From Spirosoma sp. 48-14 (lineage in GTDB: Bacteria > Bacteroidota > Bacteroidia > Cytophagales > Spirosomataceae): a DNA stretch of 64,000 bases. Positions within the stretch are counted from its first letter, which is position 1, and the number at the start of each line of letters is the position of its first letter. The stretch is taken from the NCBI RefSeq assembly GCF_001898575.1, contig NZ_MKUD01000070.1, positions 1 through 64,000 on the forward strand. Reading direction: 5' to 3'. Shown here piece by piece: positions 7,475 to 15,846 of the stretch. The notes under the pieces were generated by a model. It was not told where the DNA came from. It made no database searches and saw only the letters and a program-made list of their open reading frames with translations. Both the position numbers and the translations under genes were made by a program.

Positions 7475-8440
7475 ATGATTATAGTTACGGGAGCCGCCGG
7501 TTTTATCGGAAGTTGCTTAATCAGCAAGTTAAATCAGGAAAACTTCAATTTTATCATTGCAGTCGATGATTTTTCATACCCGGAAAAAGAAGCAAATCTG
7601 GCTGGAAAACGGATTCAGGAACGTGTGGATCGGGAAGCTTTTTTTGATTGGCTTGATCAAAATTATCAGGAAGTCGAGTTTATTTTTCACATCGGGGCCC
7701 GTACGGATACAACGGAATTTGACCGCCAGATTTTTGAGCATCTGAATGTTGAATACTCTAAGCAAATCTGGAATCGGTGCATTGAGTATCAAATTCCTCT
7801 GGTGTATGCGTCATCGGCCGCTACGTACGGAATGGGCGAATTGGGCTACGATGATAATGAATCGTTGATTCCGCAATTAAAACCGCTGAACCCCTACGGC
7901 GACTCGAAGAATGAATTTGATATTTGGGCGCTGGAGCAGGAACGCAAACCTTTCTTTTGGGCTGGCCTGAAATTCTTCAATGTATATGGCCCAAATGAAT
8001 ACCACAAAGGCCGTATGGCATCAGTTATTTTTCATGCATTCAATCAGATAAAACAATCGGGTCGGATGAAATTATTCCGGTCGCACAACCCCGATTTTGC
8101 AGATGGCGAACAGATGCGCGATTTCGTGTATGTGAAAGATCTGGTTGAGGTTTGTTCATTTCTGATGCATCACCGGCGCAATTCGGGCATCTACAACCTG
8201 GGTAGTGGTAAAGCCCGTACGTTCCTCGATCTGGCCAAAAATACGTTCTACGCCCTGGGACTTGAGCCCCAGATCGACTTCATCGATACACCCGCCGACA
8301 TCCGCGATAAATACCAGTATTTTACGCAGGCCAACATGGCAAAACTCCGGTCTATCGGCTACGACCGGCCGTTCTGCTCCCTCGAGGAAGGTATTGCCGA
8401 TTACGTCAAAAACTATTTGAGTAAAGAAGACTATTTATAA
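7475..8440 (+). CDS. hldD: ADP-L-glycero-D-manno-heptose 6-epimerase
   Basis: 321 residues, an extended short-chain dehydrogenase. It epimerises ADP-D-glycero-D-manno-heptose to the L-glycero form used in LPS inner core. Seen: the NAD(P)-binding G-A-A-G-F-I-G at residues 6-12, the active-site Y-G-D-S-K-N motif (Tyr-x3-Lys), and the family stretch F-F-N-V-Y-G-P-N-E-Y-H-K-G. It stands alone on the plus strand and converges with the small membrane protein gene, leaving seven bases between the stops. Confidence 0.95.
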   Translation: MIIVTGAAGFIGSCLISKLNQENFNFIIAVDDFSYPEKEANLAGKRIQERVDREAFFDWLDQNYQEVEFIFHIGARTDTTEFDRQIFEHLNVEYSKQIWNRCIEYQIPLVYASSAATYGMGELGYDDNESLIPQLKPLNPYGDSKNEFDIWALEQERKPFFWAGLKFFNVYGPNEYHKGRMASVIFHAFNQIKQSGRMKLFRSHNPDFADGEQMRDFVYVKDLVEVCSFLMHHRRNSGIYNLGSGKARTFLDLAKNTFYALGLEPQIDFIDTPADIRDKYQYFTQANMAKLRSIGYDRPFCSLEEGIADYVKNYLSKEDYL

Positions 8441-8447
8441 AGGCGGA

Positions 8448-8819
8448 TTACCATTTTTTGAAGATGAAGAATACCGCGATGACGATGAAGGCAAACCCAA
8501 CCAGGTGATTCCAGGCCAGTTTATCGGTTTTGAACAAAAAAACCGTGATGAGGGTAAAAACAGTCAGCGATACAGCTTCCTGAATGGTTTTTAATTCGAA
8601 CAGCGAAAAGGGGCCGCCCGTTTCGTTTGAGCCTATGCGGTTGGCAGGAACTTGAAAGATGTATTCGAAAAAAGCCAGCCCCCAGCTAAGCATAATCACC
8701 CCAAAAAGCGATAGTTTGGCCAGCATAGGATATTGTTTAATTTGAAGGTGACCATACCAGGCCAGCGTCATAAATACGTTCGATAACGTTAGTAATAGGA
8801 TGCAATAAAGTCCTTTCAT
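8448..8819 (-). CDS. DMT-family / DUF486 small membrane protein
   Basis: 123 residues with four predicted membrane helices (about 3-22, 33-54, 74-96, 101-121), matching the DUF486 branch of drug/metabolite-type transporters, including the conserved Y-x-x-Q-V-P-A-N-R-I-G stretch around residue 57. Substrate unknown. It begins 15 bp after the stop of the HAMP kinase gene and so is likely the last gene of the regulator-kinase operon. Confidence 0.8.
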   Translation of the reverse strand: MKGLYCILLLTLSNVFMTLAWYGHLQIKQYPMLAKLSLFGVIMLSWGLAFFEYIFQVPANRIGSNETGGPFSLFELKTIQEAVSLTVFTLITVFLFKTDKLAWNHLVGFAFIVIAVFFIFKKW

Positions 8820-8834
8820 GGATTGATAAATAAC

Positions 8835-10154
8835 TTACTTGTTTGGTTCAGCCGGCAAAATTAAGGTGCTTTTGAACGTAAAATTCTGCCAGTTTAGATG
8901 TAACTCACCATCGAGTAAGGTTGTTAGCCGGAAACCGATCCAAAGTCCCAAACCATGCCCTTCTTTGAGTGGATCAGCCTGAAAATAAGCTTGTGTCAGG
9001 TCGAGAGTAGGGCCATTTTTTCGAACAGTACGGTTCTCTACATCAACTTGCCAGTTAGTTCCTACACGCTGTAAACGAACGATTATGATACTGGCTGCCA
9101 CAGCGTATTTAATCGCATTTTCGATCAGATTAAGCAGAATATGTTCCAGTTTGACAGCATCGGTCAGTATAGTTGTCTCGGTTGCGGCTGGCCAGTCGAG
9201 GTGAGTGGTTACGTCATAGTCGGTCGCAATGACGCTCAGTTGCGTCAGGCAGTTGGTCAGTAAAGTCGCTAAGTCGACTTCTGCCAAATTGAGTGGTTGC
9301 GTAAGGGCATCCGGTCGGCTGAGTACTAAAAACTCATCAATAAGCCGTGCTAATCGACTTACTTCGTCCAACTGCCCGGTCAGGAAAGACCTTGTTCCTG
9401 CATCGATCTGGCCATTCCCCAGCGTTACTTCCAGGCCGGTTTTCATAATGGTCAATGGCGTACGTAATTCATGGGCAGCCGCGCCAAAGAAATTACGTTG
9501 TAGCTCCACATTTTCCTGAATCCGGGCCAGCATTTGGTTGAGTGTGTCAGTCAGTTGGTATAGTTCGTCGCGGCTGCTGGGGAGCTGAATACGACTGCTG
9601 TTACTGGTAGAACTTATGGTGTTGGCCTGCTCAACAATACTCTGTATTGGCCGAAGGAGCCAGCCCGCTACGCCATAGCCTGCTCCGAAGGCTAGTAAAA
9701 GGCTCATGAGCCAGCCAAGACCGAAGAGCCAGCGAAGTTGTCGTATATCCTGCTGCAAAGTGGCATCGGGTACAGCCAGCGTTAGTAAAATCTGACCGTC
9801 GGCCAGCTGGTTACTGGTCGTTTGAGTCGTTACCGACCGATAGGAGTACGAAATGGACGGCTGGTGGCGACCTCGCCGGAACGTATTGGGAAAACCCGGA
9901 CTGCGGAATAATTCGCGCGAGTGGCCGTAGGTTTGATAGTGGACGAGCATTCGTTCCCGGTCAGTTGGGAGGGGCAATACAACCGGATCGATACTGACCA
10001 GCGAGAGTAACCAATCGGCTCGGGTTTGCAGGGTTCGGTCAAAGGCAGTCTGCAGGCTTTTTTCGGCCCGATTGAGCATGAGCCAACCTGCCAGCAGGCT
10101 TACGATCGCAAACACGGCTGTAACGGCCAGCACAATCCGACTGCGCAAACTCAT
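8835..10154 (-). CDS. Two-component sensor histidine kinase with HAMP domain
   Basis: 439 residues: first membrane helix (about 7-27), a periplasmic loop of roughly 110 residues, second helix (about 142-168), HAMP linker, then HisKA with A-A-A-H-E-L-R-T-P-L (phospho-acceptor His228) and a HATPase domain with N-box N-L-I-E-N-A-I-K-Y and G-H-G-L-G-L-W. This layout matches kinases paired with OmpR-type regulators for metal, antibiotic or envelope stress. Its start overlaps the regulator stop by four bases, which confirms the pairing. The signal is not evident. Confidence 0.92.
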   Translation of the reverse strand: MSLRSRIVLAVTAVFAIVSLLAGWLMLNRAEKSLQTAFDRTLQTRADWLLSLVSIDPVVLPLPTDRERMLVHYQTYGHSRELFRSPGFPNTFRRGRHQPSISYSYRSVTTQTTSNQLADGQILLTLAVPDATLQQDIRQLRWLFGLGWLMSLLLAFGAGYGVAGWLLRPIQSIVEQANTISSTSNSSRIQLPSSRDELYQLTDTLNQMLARIQENVELQRNFFGAAAHELRTPLTIMKTGLEVTLGNGQIDAGTRSFLTGQLDEVSRLARLIDEFLVLSRPDALTQPLNLAEVDLATLLTNCLTQLSVIATDYDVTTHLDWPAATETTILTDAVKLEHILLNLIENAIKYAVAASIIIVRLQRVGTNWQVDVENRTVRKNGPTLDLTQAYFQADPLKEGHGLGLWIGFRLTTLLDGELHLNWQNFTFKSTLILPAEPNK

Positions 10155-10822
10155 GCCGTTTTGAGCCGATACCCCCGGCCGATAATCGTTTCGATTAAAC
10201 CCGTTTTTCCAGCAGCATCCAGCTTTTTTCGAAGCTGGTAGATGTGAACTTCGATCACATTACTGCCCATGTCGAAATCCACCGACCATACTTTCTCCGC
10301 GATTTCTGTTTTGGTGACCAATTGCCCTGGCCGACGAATGAGTAGTTCGAGTAGGGCAAATTCCCGGTTGGTTAATTCAAGTCGTTCACCGTGCTTGAAT
10401 ACCTCATGGGTTACCAGGCGCATTTCCAGATCGGCTACACGTAATACAACATTGTCGCTGATGGCTGTCCGGCGTTGAAGCACCCGAATTCGGGCCAGCA
10501 ATTCATTGAAATCGAAGGGCTTGCGCAGGTAATCGACTGCGCCCAGATCGAGCCCCTGCACTACTTTTTCGGGGTCGCTCAGCGCCGATAAAATCATAAC
10601 GGGAACGGTTAGTCCGAATGCTCGCAGATTTTGGAGTACTTCGAAACCAGTTTGGCCAGGCAGCATCAGATCAAGTAGTACCAGGTCGTATAAGCCACTC
10701 GCGACATAATCGAGCCCTTCAGAACCGGAGTGTGTCAGATCGGCAACATGGCCATGTTGCTCCAACCCCTGTTTTATAAACCGGGCCAGTTTACGCTCAT
10801 CTTCGATGACTAGAATTTTCAC
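10151..10822 (-). CDS. OmpR/PhoB-family response regulator
   Basis: 223 residues: receiver domain with acidic Glu7/Asp8, phospho-acceptor Asp51 in L-V-L-L-D-L-M-L-P-G, and the Lys of Y-L-R-K-P-F; then a winged-helix output domain (about 125-222) with the typical L-T-N-R-E-F-A-L-L-E-L-L and G-R-G-Y-R-L. First gene of a three-gene operon with the kinase and the DUF486 protein. Direct neighbours of CusR/QseB-like pairs are often their targets, so the secreted protein at 10925 may be regulated by it; this is inference. Confidence 0.93.
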   Translation of the reverse strand: MKILVIEDERKLARFIKQGLEQHGHVADLTHSGSEGLDYVASGLYDLVLLDLMLPGQTGFEVLQNLRAFGLTVPVMILSALSDPEKVVQGLDLGAVDYLRKPFDFNELLARIRVLQRRTAISDNVVLRVADLEMRLVTHEVFKHGERLELTNREFALLELLIRRPGQLVTKTEIAEKVWSVDFDMGSNVIEVHIYQLRKKLDAAGKTGLIETIIGRGYRLKTA

Positions 10823-10836
10823 GGTGCAAAAGAGCG

Positions 10837-10919
10837 AAAGAGCGAAAGAGTGAATGAGCGAAAGAGCGAATGAGTGTTTTGAAAATTCGCTCTTTCACCC
10901 ATTCACTCTTTCGCTCTTT
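10837..10919. repeat. 34-bp inverted repeat built of 8-bp words
   Basis: Arms 10837-10870 and 10886-10919 match over 34 bp with two mismatches, around a 15-nt loop. The left arm is a run of octamers (GAGCGAAA, GAGTGAAT, GAGCGAAA, GAGCGAAT). It fills nearly all the 102-bp gap between the secreted protein gene and the response regulator (both minus strand). A degenerate relative lies at 16395-16487. Confidence 0.75.
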
Positions 10920-10924
10920 ACTTG

Positions 10925-11728
10925 TTAACGTACCAGATATTGTTGCCCGTTGATGGTCAGCACTGACGCTCGCAGGATGTTTAGTTTTTCCAGTTGTACT
11001 TGGCCTTCATGCAGGGATTTTGGGTAACCCTGAACGGTTACAGTATTCCCTTTCTTCGCCAGATTCGTGAGCTGATACGCTACATGGGGAGGAATCGTCA
11101 CAATGGTTTTGTCATCCAGTACAAACCCATTCACACGACCTTCACGGTCCATTCGGTAATCGGCGATTTTGCCGGTGGCGGTAGCAAGAGCCGGTGGTTC
11201 GGGCAGGGTCGCTGGTCGGGTTGGAGGGGTATGCATAACGGTTGATTTTCCAGCTGTCAGGCTATTCAGCAGAAAAACAGTTTCTCCCTTAGGTGTTGTG
11301 TCCGAATAACCTGTTACACTTACAGAGCTACCAGGTTTAACGGCCTGCTGAATCTGTTTTCCGAGGTGAGAAGGGAATTTAACCGTTGTTGCCGTTGCCC
11401 CTGTTCCAATGGTGAATCCATCCAATACCGAGTCGTCGTTTGTAATCCATTGCCCAACCGTTCCTGTAACCGTTGTGAGTGACGTAAGCCCATGGGCTTG
11501 TGGTTCCTGCCCTGGGCCACGTTGATTGCGGAAGTCGCCGGAATGCCGACCATGTTTACCTGGGCCGGGCCGACCGGGTTGATGTGGTCCAGCAAGAGGA
11601 TCGTTGAGTGCGATCCCCGGAGCCGGTGGTTCGGGCGGGGTAGGGGCTGCTTGTTGGGCGTAGGTAAGGGGAGCGGTTAACGAGGCTGCCAGGATAGCCA
11701 GAGCCATTAGTTTTGTGTTCGTTTCCAT
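10925..11728 (-). CDS. Secreted protein with two related OB-like repeats
   Basis: 267 residues with a signal peptide (cleavage expected after A-Q near 24-25) and a Pro/Gly/His-rich linker (about 27-78). The rest consists of two related units of about 80 residues (roughly 82-160 and 178-255), each following the plan T-G-x-(V/I)...D-G-F-x-(I/L)...P-x-H-L/V...G-x-x-V-x-V-x-G-Y. This resembles small OB-fold/DUF5666-type repeats found in exported proteins. The function is unknown; the histidine-rich linker hints at metal contact but proves nothing. It lies upstream of a regulator-kinase operon on the same strand. Confidence 0.65.
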   Translation of the reverse strand: METNTKLMALAILAASLTAPLTYAQQAAPTPPEPPAPGIALNDPLAGPHQPGRPGPGKHGRHSGDFRNQRGPGQEPQAHGLTSLTTVTGTVGQWITNDDSVLDGFTIGTGATATTVKFPSHLGKQIQQAVKPGSSVSVTGYSDTTPKGETVFLLNSLTAGKSTVMHTPPTRPATLPEPPALATATGKIADYRMDREGRVNGFVLDDKTIVTIPPHVAYQLTNLAKKGNTVTVQGYPKSLHEGQVQLEKLNILRASVLTINGQQYLVR

Positions 11729-11761
11729 GTTCAGTTATTTGTTACTGTGTGATTACGGAAG

Positions 11762-11769
11762 CAAACCTA
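11762..11769 (-). promoter_or_regulatory. -7 promoter element of the repeat protein gene
   Basis: On the minus strand this reads TAGGTTTG, matching TAnnTTTG, 34 bp upstream of the start at 11728. A run of short 5' leaders of 20-50 nt with this element recurs through the window. Confidence 0.45.
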
Positions 11770-11828
11770 TACCCTCCGTATAAGCTCTATCTGAAACGGA
11801 AATTAATTTTTCTTCATACCGTAATCAA

Positions 11829-13376
11829 TCATTCCCAGATTACCTCTACCACTTCTTTTTTGAGATCAATGGTGGTTTGCTTTTCGTTCGATGAACGACG
11901 TAGCGTCAGTTGTCCGTTATTGACTTTTGCCGCTTCCTGTTGCAGCACGTGTGTAGCATCTTTCTTATGAAATACCGATATGGTAGCCTCGTTTCCATCA
12001 ACAGGCCAGTGGAATGTTTTCCCAGTGGCCTTAACCGATCGGGTTGTAACCGGCAGGTCCTGATTGCGAAGTAAAGCCAATGCCCGCGATGCCTGTGGTA
12101 CACCATATCCTACATAATTATTGCCGTATGGATACAGGTGCGACGATTTCTCAATGATTTCCATAACCTGCTTATTGGTTAGCTTCGGATTTGCCTGCAT
12201 AATACAGGCCGCAAAACCCGTAATAACGGGCGCCGACAACGAAGTACCATAGAGCGAAAAGCAGGAAACATTGGGTTTTAGGTAGGGAAGATTTTCGGGG
12301 CCAATGCTGCTATAGCCAATTCGATTCCAGAGTCGGCTGTTGGTGGCCCCAATGGCGAGTACCCCCTGGGCATCGGCAGGGGTACTGATGATCCGCCATG
12401 AACGGTCGTCGCCTTCGTTCCCGGCCGATACAACAATGAGAATCCCCTTTTTATCGGCTGCAATCTGAGCCGCCCGGCTAATCAGGCTCGTGTGGCCGTC
12501 CATCTGGCTGGGTTCGTAGTTCTCTTTCGGATTGCTCATGCCTTTGGCATAACCCAGTGAGGTATTAATCAGTCGTACGCCCAAGCTATCCATCCATTCC
12601 ATAGCGGCTACCCAATTGTCTTCTTCGCCACGGTATTCACGATTGCCCTGATCAGTACGGGCCAGGTAGAACGTAGCATCGGTAGCTAAACCAAACTGAA
12701 TGTTTTCGGTAGGATCGCTACCCGCAATGGCGGCCATTACTTCGGTCCCATGAAAATCAGACATCGTCTCGAGGGTGCGCAGTAGGTTGTTCTGCGTTTT
12801 CTTTTCATTGACATAATCGCGAACCTGCTTAACGCCCTGTCGCTCGAATACGTGCTTTAGCGAACTGGCAGAGTCTGCACCAAAGAAACCTGCATCGATG
12901 ACTCCGATGTTAACAAAACGACCTGTTAGGCCTGCCTGGGCAAAATTAGGAGCCTGAATCTGGGTCATGACCGGGGCCATCTGAAGCTTCGAAGGAACCT
13001 CAAGGCTGGTAATTACAATTGCCGGGTCAATTGGCTGAATGCCTTTCACAAACGGCATCGCCATCACCTGAGCATATTGCACATTGGTAAGTCTGGCCGA
13101 TACGGCATTTAACCACCGCGATAGACAAACCGGCTGAATACCGGCTTGTTTTAAAGCAGAAAGGTAGGCGCCCGATACGGCAAGATCTGTTTCATCGAAG
13201 GATAAATGTTGCTGTTGGCGTTGAGCGATGGACTGTGGCGACAAAGCAGGCGAAGAGGAAAGGTCTTTGTCTCGAAGCAAAACCCAATATTTAGGAGCTT
13301 CGGAACGGGCCTCGTTAGGTTGTGCCTGCACCAGATGGATGAACAGGCAGAAAAACGCGGTTAGGCGTACAATCAT
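11829..13376 (-). CDS. Secreted S8 family (subtilisin-like) serine protease
   Basis: 515 residues with an N-terminal signal peptide (about 1-19), a propeptide-like region (28-120) and a peptidase S8 domain. Catalytic triad: Asp161 in G-V-I-D-A-G-F, His209 in D-F-H-G-T-E-V, and Ser379 in Y-G-T-S-L-S-A-P; the oxyanion Asn320 sits in V-S-A-G-N-E-G. The last 80 residues form a short beta-rich tail. No sorting domain of the type IX system is evident, so periplasmic or surface location is open. It is a single gene, divergent from the aminopeptidase at 13518, making a possible peptide-use pair. Confidence 0.92.
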   Translation of the reverse strand: MIVRLTAFFCLFIHLVQAQPNEARSEAPKYWVLLRDKDLSSSPALSPQSIAQRQQQHLSFDETDLAVSGAYLSALKQAGIQPVCLSRWLNAVSARLTNVQYAQVMAMPFVKGIQPIDPAIVITSLEVPSKLQMAPVMTQIQAPNFAQAGLTGRFVNIGVIDAGFFGADSASSLKHVFERQGVKQVRDYVNEKKTQNNLLRTLETMSDFHGTEVMAAIAGSDPTENIQFGLATDATFYLARTDQGNREYRGEEDNWVAAMEWMDSLGVRLINTSLGYAKGMSNPKENYEPSQMDGHTSLISRAAQIAADKKGILIVVSAGNEGDDRSWRIISTPADAQGVLAIGATNSRLWNRIGYSSIGPENLPYLKPNVSCFSLYGTSLSAPVITGFAACIMQANPKLTNKQVMEIIEKSSHLYPYGNNYVGYGVPQASRALALLRNQDLPVTTRSVKATGKTFHWPVDGNEATISVFHKKDATHVLQQEAAKVNNGQLTLRRSSNEKQTTIDLKKEVVEVIWE

Positions 13377-13517
13377 GATTCGTTTAGGTCAGAAAACGCG
13401 CGGCCTCACTGAAGCAAGGCCAATAAATTGTTAACTCAGAAACACACTAAAACTGTTCTGGGTTTTGAGTTTCTTTGCAATATAATCAAAAATAACTAAG
13501 CCTACACGGTATACCGT

Positions 13518-14819
13518 ATGCGTTATTTACCAATCGATAAGCAGCTTTTTATTCAGAATCGTCAGCGGCTTACCCAACTGCTGAAGCCAAAATCATTAGT
13601 TGTTTTAAACGCTAATGACATCATGCCAACCAATGCCGATGGTACGATGGGGTTCCGGCAGAACAGTGATCTGTTTTACCTGACGGGCGTTGATCAGGAA
13701 GAAACCCAATTGGTATTGTTTCCCGACCATCCTGATGAAAAATTTCGGGAAGTTCTCTTCCTGCGTGAAACCAGCGAACTTATCGAAATCTGGGAAGGGC
13801 ACAAGTTGACTAAAGCAGAGGCTGAACAGGCAACGGGTATCCCACAGAAGCAGATTTACTGGACGCACCAGTTCGAGCAGGTGTTTATTCAGATGATTTT
13901 CGAGGCCGAGCATGTGTACCTGAATTCGAATGAACATACCCGGGCCGGTATTGAGGTGCAAACCCGTGATGCCCGTTTTATCGACGAGTTTAAGCGGAAA
14001 TATCCATTACATCATCTGGAACGGCTTGCCCCGTTGATGCATTACCTACGGGCCATCAAGCAGCCATTGGAGGTTCCCCTTATTCAAAAGGCTATCGACA
14101 TTACCGATTCGATGTTCCGGCGGTTACTCAAGTTTATTAAACCCGGTGTTTGGGAGTATGAAATTGAGGCCGAAATGATGCATGAATACCTCAAAAATCG
14201 CTCACGGGGGGCGGCCTATAGCCCGATTATTGCATCGGGAGCTAATGCCTGTGTGTTGCATTATATCGATAATAGTCAGCAATGCCAGGATGGCGACATG
14301 ATCTTGCTCGATATTGGTGCCGAATACGCCAATTACAATGCCGATATGACTCGTTCGGTCCCGGTGAATGGCCGCTTTACCGAACGGCAACGGGCAGTAT
14401 ACGACGCCGTTTTGCGCGTGATGAGGGAGGCCACTCAAATGCTTCGACCGGGTAACCTCTGGGACGATTACCACCGGGAAGTGGGTAAAATCATGGAGTC
14501 AGAATTGATTGGCCTGGGCTTACTGGATCGGACGGCCGTAGAAAAGCAGGACCCGGATGCACCCCTCTATAAGAAATACTTTATGCATGGCACCTCGCAC
14601 TTTCTGGGGCTGGATGTACACGATGTTGGCAACAAGTACCGGCGCATGGAAGCCGGAATGGTATTTACCGTCGAACCGGGTATCTATATACGTGAAGAGA
14701 AGCTCGGTATTCGGCTCGAAAATAACGTATTGCTGACCGAGTCGGGTAACATCGACTTAATGGCCAACATTCCTCTGGAAGCCGACGAGATCGAGGAATT
14801 GATGAACCATAATCAATGA
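13518..14819 (+). CDS. pepP: Xaa-Pro aminopeptidase (M24B)
   Basis: 433 residues: N-terminal aminopeptidase-P domain (1-150) and a pita-bread metallopeptidase domain. Metal ligands are visible in D-I-G-A-E-Y...N-A-D-M-T-R-S (two Asp), in the His of L-G-L-D-V-H-D-V-G, in the Glu of V-E-P-G-I-Y-I, and in the Glu of I-R-L-E-N-N. Releases N-terminal residues preceding proline, probably in the cytoplasm since no signal peptide is seen. Its final codons lie inside the arm of a 37-bp perfect inverted repeat, an unusual coding/hairpin overlap. Confidence 0.94.
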   Translation: MRYLPIDKQLFIQNRQRLTQLLKPKSLVVLNANDIMPTNADGTMGFRQNSDLFYLTGVDQEETQLVLFPDHPDEKFREVLFLRETSELIEIWEGHKLTKAEAEQATGIPQKQIYWTHQFEQVFIQMIFEAEHVYLNSNEHTRAGIEVQTRDARFIDEFKRKYPLHHLERLAPLMHYLRAIKQPLEVPLIQKAIDITDSMFRRLLKFIKPGVWEYEIEAEMMHEYLKNRSRGAAYSPIIASGANACVLHYIDNSQQCQDGDMILLDIGAEYANYNADMTRSVPVNGRFTERQRAVYDAVLRVMREATQMLRPGNLWDDYHREVGKIMESELIGLGLLDRTAVEKQDPDAPLYKKYFMHGTSHFLGLDVHDVGNKYRRMEAGMVFTVEPGIYIREEKLGIRLENNVLLTESGNIDLMANIPLEADEIEELMNHNQ

Positions 14820-14895
14820 ATAATGTAAAATGGAGAATGAACAATGGAATTTGTAAACCCATTGTTCATTCTCCATTTTACATTATTCATTGATT
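14811..14895. repeat. 37-bp perfect inverted repeat built of 7-bp words
   Basis: Arms 14811-14847 and 14859-14895 are perfectly complementary over 37 bp with an 11-nt loop. The left arm is made of heptamers each starting ATG (ATGAATA, ATGTAAA, ATGGAGA, ATGAACA, ATGG). It begins inside the last codons of pepP and ends eight bases short of the stop of the convergent TetR gene. No T-run follows. Confidence 0.85.
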
Positions 14896-14902
14896 ATTTC
14901 GC

Positions 14903-15544
14903 TTATTCTTTCTTCGAGTTTTCGCGATCGAGTGCAATGTTCAGGCTGGAGTAAATCCGACGAATGGCTGTTTCGAGACGCTCCCAACCGGCATCGGAGC
15001 GCAGGTCGATGTCTCCAATGTGATCGCGGTGATTACTGGTAAGAACCAGATGGGTTACGGCAGCAACCATCAAACTGGTGATAGCAATGGGGTCAAAAGC
15101 TGAATAGGGAGCAAGCTTGCTCACCATCGTTTTATACGATTGGTCACGGAAGTCGGCCAGGCGACGAGCCAGTTCAGTCTCTCCATTTGCCATTTCCCAG
15201 CGAATGAGTTCCTGAGACGATTTCCGGTTCCGGAATTCACGCATGAACTGAATGGTATATTCTGACCAGGCTTTGCTACGAGCTTCTGGAGCCAGATTAT
15301 CAGGTACGGAATCCAGAAATTTATCATTAAACATCGAGAGGAAAAAGCCGCGATGTACGTAAGCTTCCAGCAAACCATTCCAACCACCGAAATAGCGGTA
15401 AATTAATACTTTGTTGACTCCAGCACGCTCAGCAACGGCATTAATACCTGCTTTTTCGGTACCGCGTTCAGCCATTACTTCTCCCATGGCGCGCAGGATA
15501 CGTTCCATGGTCATCTGGCGATTCCTTCGCTTGACGACTTTCAT
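14903..15544 (-). CDS. TetR/AcrR-family transcriptional regulator
   Basis: 213 residues. The N-terminal helix-turn-helix (about 10-58) has the family pattern R-I-L-R-A-M-G-E-V...G-I-N-A-V-A-E-R-A-G-V-N-K-V-L-I-Y-R-Y-F-G-G; the C-terminal part is all-helical and would bind an unknown effector. It has no obvious target next to it: neighbours are pepP (convergent) and a WapI-like gene. A palindrome cluster upstream (15625-15648) suggests autoregulation. Confidence 0.9.
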   Translation of the reverse strand: MKVVKRRNRQMTMERILRAMGEVMAERGTEKAGINAVAERAGVNKVLIYRYFGGWNGLLEAYVHRGFFLSMFNDKFLDSVPDNLAPEARSKAWSEYTIQFMREFRNRKSSQELIRWEMANGETELARRLADFRDQSYKTMVSKLAPYSAFDPIAITSLMVAAVTHLVLTSNHRDHIGDIDLRSDAGWERLETAIRRIYSSLNIALDRENSKKE

Positions 15545-15624
15545 ACGATTGGGTAGTTTTATGTTTAAAGAGGATTCAGTTATATGCGTTTGTATGCTTT
15601 GGGAGTTAAATAGTCTGCTAAAAT

Positions 15625-15648
15625 AGTAGCAAATCTACTGTAGCTACA
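15625..15648 (-). promoter_or_regulatory. Promoter and candidate operator of the TetR gene
   Basis: The minus strand carries TAGATTTG (15637-15630), a -7 element, embedded in AGTAG-N5-CTACT (15625-15639), directly next to the perfect palindrome TGTAGCTACA (15639-15648). The 302-bp gap 15545-15846 holds no gene; GGTTG-T-CAACC at 15669-15679 is another small dyad. Position suits autorepression by the TetR protein. Confidence 0.4.
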
Positions 15649-15846
15649 AATATGAATATAACCGTTGAGGTTGTCAACCACTAGTTACACTAAAAATAAA
15701 AATAAACCGCAAAATGATTGACAAACGGGACTATTCTATCCTCTGCATTATACAATTATGAGTACCTGCACAAATCTGGCTGTACAGGTAAGTTAAGTGA
15801 AAAATTAGCCAATGGCCCAAGGGTAAATTGGTTAGGGAGGCACAAA

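Noticed and set aside
10828..10920. CRISPR-like array suspected from repeated GAGCGAAA words
   Set aside because: The words are contiguous and form a hairpin; there are no unique spacers between repeats and no cas genes.
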